From assembly GCA_964517125.1 (NCBI GenBank), contig CAZFBD010000013.1, forward strand, positions 1-64,000: 64,000 nucleotides of DNA, in the 5' to 3' direction. Origin of the DNA: SHLQ01 sp964517125 (GTDB taxonomy: Bacteria > Actinomycetota > Acidimicrobiia > Acidimicrobiales > SHLQ01). The notes beneath the pieces were generated by a model. That model was not told the origin of the DNA and searched no databases. It worked only from the letters and a program-made list of their open reading frames with translations. Below are positions 50,336 to 57,349 of this stretch, piece by piece. Made by a program: the position numbers and the translations under genes. Every line of letters begins with the position of its first letter. Position 1 is the first letter of the stretch.

Positions 50336-50629
50336 TCACCGTTTGGCAGCTGCGGCGTCCATTCGCTGAGCCAGCTGAAAATCGAGCTCACTGAGTCCAG
50401 CAACGTCATGGGTGGTGAGTTCCACGTCGACGCGGTTCCACACATTGCTCCATTTGGGGTGATGATTGAGGCGCTCGGCAACGATCGCAATCTCGGACAT
50501 GAAGCCGAAGGCTTCGGCGAAGTCGGAGAACACGAAGCTGCGTGAGATTCGGTCTGCGTGGTGGAGCCATTCGGGACTGCTGCGCAGCTGTGTGCGAATG
50601 TCCTCGTCGGAGAGTGCGGTAGGTGCCAT
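50336..50629 (-). CDS. 4a-hydroxytetrahydrobiopterin dehydratase (pterin-4a-carbinolamine dehydratase)
   Basis: A 97-residue PCD protein. The family signature AERLNHHPKWSNVWNRVDVELTTHDVAGLSELDFQLAQRMD is complete, with the catalytic His-His-Pro and the later His in TTHD. It dehydrates pterin carbinolamines after aromatic amino acid hydroxylation, or helps in molybdopterin-related chemistry. Start ATG 50629 is where the family begins; the longer frame extending to 51385 is antisense to gpmI. Confidence 0.92.
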   Translation of the reverse strand: MAPTALSDEDIRTQLRSSPEWLHHADRISRSFVFSDFAEAFGFMSEIAIVAERLNHHPKWSNVWNRVDVELTTHDVAGLSELDFQLAQRMDAAAAKR

Positions 50630-50707
50630 TCTTCGAGGTTGCCAGATGTGACATGCTGGCCGCGCCATACGCGGCAACCAACGGATACGTCGTCCTAGGG
50701 TGGGAGC

Positions 50708-52330
50708 ATGACGCTTTCGCTTGAGCCCCTGGAGCACGCACCCCAACGACCTGGACCGCTGCTGCTGATCGTCGCCGACGGCTTTGGATGCGCCGACCAT
50801 GTCGCAAGCAATGCCATCGCCATGGCCGAGAGTCCACGAATCGACGAGTTCCTTGCCTCGCCGGCGTCGCGTGAGCTTGCAGCTCATGGTCCGGCGGTGG
50901 GCCTGCCGAGCGCTGACGACATGGGCAACAGCGAGGTTGGTCACAATGCCCTCGGAGCGGGGCGGATTTTCGCCCAGGGAGCCAAGCTGGTCGGGCAGGC
51001 ACTCGAAACTGGCGCAATTTTTTCGACCGGCGTCTGGAAGCAGGTCCTGGCCGCGGCCAACGATGGCACGCTGCACCTGGTTGGCCTGCACTCCGACGGA
51101 AACGTGCACTCCCACATCGACCATCTGCACCAGCTGGTGAACGCGGCGGCTGATGCCGGTGTGCGCAGTTGTGCCCTGCACCTGCTCCAGGATGGTCGCG
51201 ATGTCGCAGCTCGATCTGCGTTGACCTACCTGGAGCAGACCGAAGCCGTCCTGGCAGCGGTGAACGACACGCACGATGGAGCAAACTTTCGCATCGCCTC
51301 GGGAGGCGGTCGCATGACCATCACCATGGACCGATACGAAGCCGACTGGCCCATGGTCGAGCGGGGCTACAACGCCCACACCCACGGCATCGGTCGCCGG
51401 TTCCCCTCAGCCATCGAGGCGGTCCAGACCATGTACGGCGAATCCGACACTGGCGACCAGTACCTCGGTGAGTTCGTCGTGGAGGATGCGCACGGCGAAC
51501 CAGTTGGGGCCATGACCAACGGTGACGCGGTGGTGTTGTTCAACTTCCGCGGTGATCGTGCCATCGAGATCAGCCGCGCCTACGAAGACGCCGACTTCAG
51601 CGTCTTTGACCGCGGGTCGAACCCCGAGGTCTTCTTCGCCGGTCTTCTCCAGTACGACGGAGATGCACAGATCCCACGCCAGTACCTGGTGGAACCACCA
51701 GCCATCGACCGAACCATGGGGGAGTACCTGTGCGCCGAGGGTGTTCGCAGCTTCGCCATCAGCGAGACCCAGAAGTTCGGGCACGTCACGTTCTTTTGGA
51801 ACGGCAACCGTTCGGGGTACGTGGACGAGACCCTCGAGACCCACGTTGAAATCCCGTCCGACAATGTCGAGTTCAACAAGACACCTGCCATGAAGGTCAG
51901 GGAAATCACCGACCAGACGATCGACCTGCTCCGATCGGGGTCGTTCGATTGGGGCCGCCTGAACTTTCCGAGCCCGGACATGGTTGGTCATACCGGCGAT
52001 CTCAACGCCACGATCGAAGCTGTACGCGTGCTCGATGAGTGTGTCGGCCGGTTGCTCGATGTCGTGGAGGAGTTGGGCGGCGTATTGGTCTTCACGGCCG
52101 ATCACGGAAACGCCGACATCATGTACACCGAAAAGGACGGCGTGAAGACGCCGCTCACGAGTCACACGCTGTCACCGGTGCCGTTTGCAATTCACGACAC
52201 CGCCGAGGCGAACTACACGGTCGCCGGGCCGTCCACTGCTGGTCTGGCGAACGTGGCGGCCACGGTGATGAACCTCATGGGGTTCGCCGCCCCGGACGAC
52301 TATGAGCCGAGTCTGCTCAGCTTCTCCTGA
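50708..52330 (+). CDS. gpmI: 2,3-bisphosphoglycerate-independent phosphoglycerate mutase
   Basis: A 540-residue alkaline-phosphatase-type enzyme. It shows LIVADGFGCADHVASNAIAMAESP (metal Asp), DDMGNSEVGHNALGAGR with the phospho-Ser, HLVGLHSDGNVHSHIDHL, LHLLQDGRDVAARSALTYLEQ, RMTITMDRYEADWPMVERGYNAH, and NFPSPDMVGHTGDL...TADHGNADIMY for the second metal site. It interconverts 3- and 2-phosphoglycerate in glycolysis with Mn2+. It is divergent from the pterin dehydratase gene and is not linked to other glycolytic genes. Confidence 0.96.
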   Translation: MTLSLEPLEHAPQRPGPLLLIVADGFGCADHVASNAIAMAESPRIDEFLASPASRELAAHGPAVGLPSADDMGNSEVGHNALGAGRIFAQGAKLVGQALETGAIFSTGVWKQVLAAANDGTLHLVGLHSDGNVHSHIDHLHQLVNAAADAGVRSCALHLLQDGRDVAARSALTYLEQTEAVLAAVNDTHDGANFRIASGGGRMTITMDRYEADWPMVERGYNAHTHGIGRRFPSAIEAVQTMYGESDTGDQYLGEFVVEDAHGEPVGAMTNGDAVVLFNFRGDRAIEISRAYEDADFSVFDRGSNPEVFFAGLLQYDGDAQIPRQYLVEPPAIDRTMGEYLCAEGVRSFAISETQKFGHVTFFWNGNRSGYVDETLETHVEIPSDNVEFNKTPAMKVREITDQTIDLLRSGSFDWGRLNFPSPDMVGHTGDLNATIEAVRVLDECVGRLLDVVEELGGVLVFTADHGNADIMYTEKDGVKTPLTSHTLSPVPFAIHDTAEANYTVAGPSTAGLANVAATVMNLMGFAAPDDYEPSLLSFS

Positions 52331-52426
52331 GGTTCGTGCTCCACATCGGCACAGCTGACGCGACCGTGCGTGTCCAAACACCCAGAAATTCTTCGCGGAC
52401 GTGGGAATAGCCACGTCTCGGATGAA

Positions 52427-52447
52427 GTTGAGTGCATTCGACTAAAG
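52427..52447. promoter_or_regulatory. HAIR-like HspR operator 1 upstream of dnaK
   Basis: GTTGAGT-N7-ACTAAAG matches the HAIR consensus CTTGAGT-N7-ACTCAAG at 12 of 14 fixed positions with the right spacing. It is 124 bp upstream of the dnaK start. hspR is the last gene of the same operon, so this fits autorepression. Confidence 0.72.
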
Positions 52448-52521
52448 AAACCCCGAGCTTGAGCTGATCTGTTCACTTCCTCGCCGTCAGAACCGACGGT
52501 CAGGGAAACGGCACTTCTACA

Positions 52522-52542
52522 CTTGAGCCGAACTCACGCAAG
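52522..52542. promoter_or_regulatory. HAIR-like HspR operator 2 upstream of dnaK
   Basis: CTTGAGC-N7-ACGCAAG matches the HAIR consensus at 12 of 14 fixed positions and lies 28 bp upstream of the dnaK ATG. The outer arms ACTTG/CAAGT are perfectly symmetrical. Confidence 0.72.
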
Positions 52543-52570
52543 TTTGAACGTGAATACAGGAGACACCCAC

Positions 52571-54418
52571 ATGTCCAAGGCAGTAGGCATCGACCTCGGA
52601 ACGACCAACTCAGTCGTCAGTGTTCTCGAGGGCGGCGATCCCGTCGTCATCGCAAATTCAGAAGGCTCACGCACGACGCCATCGGTCGTCGCATTCGCAA
52701 AGGACGGCGAAGTTCTCGTCGGCGAAGTCGCAAAGCGTCAGGCCATCACCAACCCCGATCGCACGATCCGCTCCGTGAAGCGCCACATGGGCACCGGCTG
52801 GAAGATCGACATCGACGGCAAGAACTACACGTCGCAGGAAATCTCGGCTCGCACGCTCATGAAGCTCAAGCGCGACGCCGAGGCCTACCTCGGAGAGAGC
52901 GTCACCCAGGCGGTCATCACCGTTCCCGCGTACTTCGACGATGCCCAGCGCACGGCCACCCAGGAAGCTGGAACCGTTGCCGGCCTCGAAGTCCTGCGAA
53001 TCATCAACGAGCCAACGGCAGCCGCACTTGCCTACGGCCTCGACAAGGGCGATGAGGATCAGACGATCCTCGTGTTCGACCTCGGTGGCGGCACGTTCGA
53101 CGTGTCGGTGCTTGAGATCGGTGACGGCGTGTTCGAAGTACGTTCCACGCACGGTGACACCAGCCTTGGTGGCGATGACTGGGATGACGCGGTCATCGAA
53201 TGGCTCGTCACCAGCTTCAAGAACGAGCACGGCGTGGATCTATCCAACGACTCCATGGCCGGACAGCGTCTGAAGGAAGCAGCCGAGAAGGCCAAGATCG
53301 AGCTTTCACAAGTTCAGCAGACCCAGATCAACCTGCCGTTCATCACGGCCACCGACGCCGGCCCCCTGCATCTCGACTACGCACTCAGCCGCTCCAAGTT
53401 TGAAGAACTGACCTCGGACCTGCTGCAGCGCACCCGTGTCCCGTTCGAACAGGCGATCAAGGACGCCGGACTCACCAAGGGCGAGATCGACCACGTCATC
53501 CTCGTGGGTGGCTCCACCCGCATGCCCGCCGTCGCCGGCCTGGTGCACGAACTGACCGGCAAAGAGCCGAACAAGACCGTGAACCCCGACGAAGTCGTGG
53601 CGATCGGCGCAGCCGTTCAGGCGGGTGTGCTCAAGGGTGAGGTCAAGGACGTCCTCCTGCTCGACGTCACGCCGCTGTCCCTCGGTATCGAAACCAAGGG
53701 TGGCGTCATGACCAAGCTCATCGAACGCAACACCACGATTCCCACCAAGCGCACCGAGGTCTTCACGACCGCCGACGACAACCAGCCGTCGGTCGAGATT
53801 CATGTGCTGCAGGGCGAGCGCGAAATGGCCAGCTACAACAAGACGCTGGGTAAGTTCCAGCTCGTTGATCTGCCTCCAGCTCCCCGTGGCGTTCCACAGA
53901 TCGAGGTCACCTTCGACATTGACGCCAACGGCATCGTGCACGTTTCCGCGAAGGATCGGGCAACCAACAAGGAACAGTCCATGACGATCACCGGGCAGAG
54001 CTCGCTCGACGGTGACGTCATCGATCAGATGGTCCGCGACGCCGAGGCGCATGCCGAAGAGGATTCTCGTCGCAAGTCCGAAGCCGAAGCTCGCAACAAC
54101 GCTGACTCGCTGGTGTACCAGACCGAAAAGCTCATGAAGGACCAGGGCGACAAGTTCGTTGGTTCCGAGCAGGAGGACGTCGAGTCCAAGCTCGGCGAAC
54201 TGCGTACAGCACTCGCTGGCGAGGACATCGACCTCATCAAGGACAAGACTGAGAGCCTCATGATGGCATCGCAGGCCTTCACGCAGCGTCTGTACGAACA
54301 GGCCGCTGCCGAAAACGTCGACGAGAGCGCCGATTTCTCCGAGCCCACACCCGACGATGTGGTCGACGCCGAGATCATCGAAGATGATCCCGAGGCCGAG
54401 GCTGACGACGAGGCATGA
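52571..54418 (+). CDS. dnaK: Chaperone DnaK (Hsp70)
   Basis: A 615-residue Hsp70 starting at ATG 52571 (SKAVGIDLGTTNSVVSVLEGG), after the GAATACAGGAGAC ribosome-binding site. The nucleotide-binding domain has VFDLGGGTFDVSVL and VGGSTRMPAVAGLV; the linker DVLLLDVTPLSLGIETKGG leads to the substrate-binding domain (NQPSVEIHVLQGEREMASYNKTLGKF) and an acidic lid tail ending AEADDEA. It folds and protects proteins with GrpE and DnaJ. The upstream frame to 52523 crosses a HAIR operator and is unlikely to be translated. Confidence 0.97.
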   Translation: MSKAVGIDLGTTNSVVSVLEGGDPVVIANSEGSRTTPSVVAFAKDGEVLVGEVAKRQAITNPDRTIRSVKRHMGTGWKIDIDGKNYTSQEISARTLMKLKRDAEAYLGESVTQAVITVPAYFDDAQRTATQEAGTVAGLEVLRIINEPTAAALAYGLDKGDEDQTILVFDLGGGTFDVSVLEIGDGVFEVRSTHGDTSLGGDDWDDAVIEWLVTSFKNEHGVDLSNDSMAGQRLKEAAEKAKIELSQVQQTQINLPFITATDAGPLHLDYALSRSKFEELTSDLLQRTRVPFEQAIKDAGLTKGEIDHVILVGGSTRMPAVAGLVHELTGKEPNKTVNPDEVVAIGAAVQAGVLKGEVKDVLLLDVTPLSLGIETKGGVMTKLIERNTTIPTKRTEVFTTADDNQPSVEIHVLQGEREMASYNKTLGKFQLVDLPPAPRGVPQIEVTFDIDANGIVHVSAKDRATNKEQSMTITGQSSLDGDVIDQMVRDAEAHAEEDSRRKSEAEARNNADSLVYQTEKLMKDQGDKFVGSEQEDVESKLGELRTALAGEDIDLIKDKTESLMMASQAFTQRLYEQAAAENVDESADFSEPTPDDVVDAEIIEDDPEAEADDEA

Positions 54419-55029
54419 GCAACCAGGATCGACCTTCAGCGGTCGACGCGATCATGGATCAGAACGCCGCACTGCGCGACGAGGTCGATGACCTCACCGA
54501 GGAGCGCGACGACGCCACTCGTCAGGTGAATGACCTGGCCAGCGTGATCGAAGCCAAGGCCGAAGCCGACGAGGGTGTTGAACTCGTCGACGGCTCCGAG
54601 CTGGCCACGATCACGGCCGAACGCGACAGTTATCTGGCAGACACGCAGCGACTCGCAGCGGATTTCGCAAATTTCCGAAAGCAATCGGAAAAGCGCGTCG
54701 CCGACGCGGCCGCCGCGCAGTCCGCCGGCCTGGTCCGAAACCTGCTGCCGGTTCTGGATGCCTGTGATTCGGCCATTGGTCAGGATCCGGAGTCGGCGGT
54801 CATTCCAATCCGCACGGCGCTCATTGGCGAACTCGAACGCAGCGGTTTGGAACTCCTCGCCCCAGACGTGGGCGACGTGTTCGATCCCGAGCAACACGAA
54901 GCCGTGATGCACGACACCGAAGCAACCATCGAGGGTGCCGAAGGACCAGCGATCGGCGAGGTCTTCCGCGCCGGATACGTGTGGAAGGGCAAGGTCGTTC
55001 GACCAGCGATGGTCAAAGTGGTTGGCTGA
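54415..55029 (+). CDS. grpE: Nucleotide exchange factor GrpE
   Basis: A 204-residue GrpE: a coiled-coil N-terminal half (NAALRDEVDDLTEERDDATRQVNDLASVIEAKAEAD), ERDSYLADTQRLAADFANFRKQSEKRV, and the C-terminal beta domain with GDVFDPEQHEAVMHDTEATIEGAEGPAIGEVFRAGYVWKGKVVRPAMVKV. It releases ADP from DnaK. Start overlaps the dnaK stop by 4 bp. Confidence 0.95.
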   Translation: MSNQDRPSAVDAIMDQNAALRDEVDDLTEERDDATRQVNDLASVIEAKAEADEGVELVDGSELATITAERDSYLADTQRLAADFANFRKQSEKRVADAAAAQSAGLVRNLLPVLDACDSAIGQDPESAVIPIRTALIGELERSGLELLAPDVGDVFDPEQHEAVMHDTEATIEGAEGPAIGEVFRAGYVWKGKVVRPAMVKVVG

Positions 55030-55071
55030 GATCAGTCAACCGATGTCGAGAAGTGTTTGGAGGTGAAGTGA

Positions 55072-56001
55072 ATGGAAACCCAACGAGAGTGGCTCGAGAA
55101 GGACTACTACGCCGTGCTCGGTGTCGACTCGAAAGCGTCGGCCAAGGAGATCTCGAAGGCGTACCGGACGCTCGCCCGCAAATACCACCCCGACACGAAT
55201 CAGGGTGACGCCAAGGCCGAGGAACGGTTCAAGGAAATCTCGGCTGCCAACGATGTCATCGGCGACGACCGGACGCGAAAGAAGTACGACGAATTCCGAC
55301 GCCTGAGCGGTGGCGGGTACGGCGGGTTCGGTCCTCGTCCAGCCGATGGCCCCGGCGATCTCGGCGATCTGTCGGATCTGCTCGGCGGATTGTTCGGCGG
55401 TGGATCTGCTCGCTCCGGCGGCGCCCGCGGGTTCGGCGGCTTCGGTCCCATGCCAGGTATGGACCTGCAAGCCAGGCTCACCCTGTCGTTCGAAGAGGCC
55501 GTCAAGGGTGTCACCAAAACGGTTCGTCTCACGTCCGACGTGCTCACGCAGCCGATGGAGGTCAACGTGCGCATTCCGTCCGGCGTCAGCAACGGCCAAC
55601 GCATCCGGGTTCCGGGCAAGGGCGCGCCGTCGTCCGATGGTGGCGACGCTGGCGACCTCCTGGTCTCCATCAACATCACCGAACACGAGTTGTTCGACCG
55701 TGATGGTGCCAATCTGCTCGTGACCGTGCCGGTCACGTACCCCGAGGCCGTTCTTGGCGCCGACATCAAGGTGCCAACGCTCTCTGGCACCACCGTCACG
55801 GTCAGAATTCCGCCTGGCACCCCATCGGGCAAGGTCCTCCGTATTCGTGGCCGCGGCGTCATGAACGGCACCCAAACCGGAGACCTGTTGGTCACGGTGG
55901 CCGTCCATGTGCCAGCCGAACCGTCCAGCGAGGAACGAGCTCTGGTCGAGAAGCTGGCCGATGTCGTGACACCGGCTCCACGTTCGGGACTCGAGGTCTG
56001 A
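55072..56001 (+). CDS. dnaJ: DnaJ-type co-chaperone without zinc finger (CbpA-like layout)
   Basis: A 309-residue J protein: the J domain (KDYYAVLGVDSKASAKEISKAYRTLARKYHPDTNQGDAKAEERFKEISAANDVIGDDRTRKKYD, HPD included), a G/F-rich region (GGGYGGFGPRP...GGFGPMPG), then the two C-terminal substrate-binding barrels. The four CxxCxGxG repeats of classical DnaJ are entirely missing, so it is a type II J protein. In most actinobacteria the dnaK operon carries the zinc-finger type. It stimulates the ATPase of DnaK. The ATG has a GGAGGTGAAG ribosome-binding site. Confidence 0.92.
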   Translation: METQREWLEKDYYAVLGVDSKASAKEISKAYRTLARKYHPDTNQGDAKAEERFKEISAANDVIGDDRTRKKYDEFRRLSGGGYGGFGPRPADGPGDLGDLSDLLGGLFGGGSARSGGARGFGGFGPMPGMDLQARLTLSFEEAVKGVTKTVRLTSDVLTQPMEVNVRIPSGVSNGQRIRVPGKGAPSSDGGDAGDLLVSINITEHELFDRDGANLLVTVPVTYPEAVLGADIKVPTLSGTTVTVRIPPGTPSGKVLRIRGRGVMNGTQTGDLLVTVAVHVPAEPSSEERALVEKLADVVTPAPRSGLEV

Positions 56002-56002
56002 G

Positions 56003-56386
56003 ATGGCCTCCGCCCGCACCGCTGCCGTCTATGTGATTTCGGTTGCCGCGGAGCTCAGCGGCATGCATCCACAGACACTGCGAATCTACGAACGCAAGGG
56101 TCTGGTATCACCAGCCCGTACCGGCGGCGGAAATCGTCGATACAGCGATGCCGACGTCGCACTGCTCCGGCGAATCGCCGAACTCACCTCCGAGGGCATG
56201 AACCTGGTTGGCGTCAAGCGCATTCTCGAACTCGAGAATCGGGTCGCCATGCTCGAAGCCGAACTCGAGGCAATCCAATCAAGCCACGATGGCGAGGTCA
56301 CCGACGCCATTCGCGAAACGCAGCGGCGCTACCGCCGCGATCTCGTGCCGCTCAAGCAGACCGTCACGCTGTATCGGCAGGAGTAG
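56003..56386 (+). CDS. hspR: MerR-type heat-shock repressor HspR
   Basis: A 127-residue MerR-family protein: VISVAAELSGMHPQTLRIYERKGLVSPARTGGGNRRYSDADVALLRRIAELTSEGMNLVGVKRILELENRVAMLEAELEAI. The N-terminal winged helix binds HAIR operators; the C-terminal coiled coil dimerises. HspR represses dnaK and clpB operons with DnaK as co-repressor in known actinobacteria. HAIR-like sites are seen upstream of dnaK (two) and clpB (one). The 3' end overlaps that of the minus-strand selenoprotein-like gene by 23 bp. Confidence 0.94.
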   Translation: MASARTAAVYVISVAAELSGMHPQTLRIYERKGLVSPARTGGGNRRYSDADVALLRRIAELTSEGMNLVGVKRILELENRVAMLEAELEAIQSSHDGEVTDAIRETQRRYRRDLVPLKQTVTLYRQE

Positions 56387-57221
56387 CGGTCTTGGCCGCC
56401 GCCTGATCGGTGCGCCGTTGTTCGCCTTCCTGTGCGAGTGCTTGGGCATCGGACGTGTCCATGAACGTGTCCTGCCAATCGGGTCGCCCATGCCAGACAA
56501 CGGGAGCCTGCACGGTGGTCTGGGCATGGGTTGCGGATTCGGCCAGGGCGAGAGCCAGGCGAAGAACACCACGTTGCTGATCGGGATCGTCGGCTGGTCC
56601 CACCGGATTGCCGAGGGGCAGGTTGGTGAACACGAATCGAGGTACGGCGTTCTCCTCGACGATGTCGCGAGCGCTTCCGATGATCACGGTCGGCAGACCG
56701 TTGGCTTCGAGGTGTCGTGCGGTCAGACCGACCGTCTGATGGCATACCGGTCAAAGCGGAACGAGCAGCATCAGGTCGACGTCGTCTTCGAGCGCCCAGA
56801 CCCGAACATCCTCGGCCCAGGCCAGGGTGCGCCGCTGGGAGTAGATGGTCGACACGCTGTAGTAGCGGGGGCTCACTGAGCCGATGACCCCGGTGTCTGC
56901 GAGATGCTGCAAGTGGTCCAGGGGGAGAAACGCGCCGAGGTCTCGGGTGTGGGTGGCTTCCTGATGCCAGTGGAGATGGTCGGTCGCCATCCGCTCGGGC
57001 GCCGGGTTCGCACTGTCGGCGAACGGCGCCAGCGGATCGTCCTTGTGCCGTTTCGTGGTGGTCACCACACCGACGCGGAGTTCGTTGAGTGGCCGGGGGA
57101 GTGGCGTCAGCGGAGCGTCGGTGTTCGCAGCCCACTTGTACGGCTGGGGATACCCTTGGGCGGCGTAGTACTCGCGTGATGCATCGATGTAGCTGATTGC
57201 GCTTCGGTGGGTGAGGGCCAT
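56364..57221 (-). CDS. Candidate selenoprotein of the GrdB/PrdB (glycine/sarcosine/betaine/D-proline reductase selenoprotein B) family
   Basis: From ATG 57221 one frame runs to TGA 56364-56366 (285 residues) with a single internal TGA at 56751-56753 (codon 157). Both sides belong to one family: upstream SAISYIDASREYYAAQGYPQPYKWA and STIYSQRRTLAWAEDVRVW; downstream PVCHQTVGLTARHLEANGLPT and SARDIVEENAVPRFVFTNLPLGNP. Homologues read VPVCPVCHQ; here the first Cys is replaced by UGA, giving U-P-V-C. A 6-bp stem with a 5-base GGUCG loop starts 12 bases after the UGA (56739-56723), as bacterial SECIS elements do. I therefore read it as a selenocysteine enzyme. The reductase role in this branch is not proven. 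Alternative: a nonsense mutation or a sequencing error. Confidence 0.8.
56723..56753 (-). promoter_or_regulatory. Candidate bacterial SECIS element after the in-frame UGA
   Basis: On the minus strand the UGA (56753-56751) is followed after 12 bases by UCAGAC-GGUCG-GUCUGA, a perfect 6-bp stem closing a 5-base loop. The loop begins with GG, and 17 bases separate the UGA from the loop. Both features agree with the general rule for bacterial SECIS elements (a G in the first two loop bases, loop about 16-37 bases from the UGA). Confidence 0.65.
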
Positions 57222-57266
57222 GTGCAGATGATGCTCGTTTCGCGGAATAGGAGCAAGCGTTCAGAA

Positions 57267-57287
57267 GTTGAGTCAATGGCACTCAGG
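57267..57287. promoter_or_regulatory. HAIR-like HspR operator upstream of clpB
   Basis: GTTGAGT-N7-ACTCAGG matches the HAIR consensus CTTGAGT-N7-ACTCAAG at 12 of 14 fixed positions and lies 63 bp upstream of clpB, in the 128-bp divergent spacer shared with the selenoprotein-like gene. Confidence 0.75.
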
Positions 57288-57349
57288 ATCGAGATCCTGC
57301 GTGTTGCATGGAACCGTCGAGGTGGCGGATCCGTTGAGAGGAGGTTCTC

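Noticed and set aside
56329..57282. A third minus-strand frame of 317 codons at the selenoprotein locus
   Set aside because: Arg/Pro/His-rich out-of-frame shadow; the family-like sequence is in the frame with the single internal UGA.
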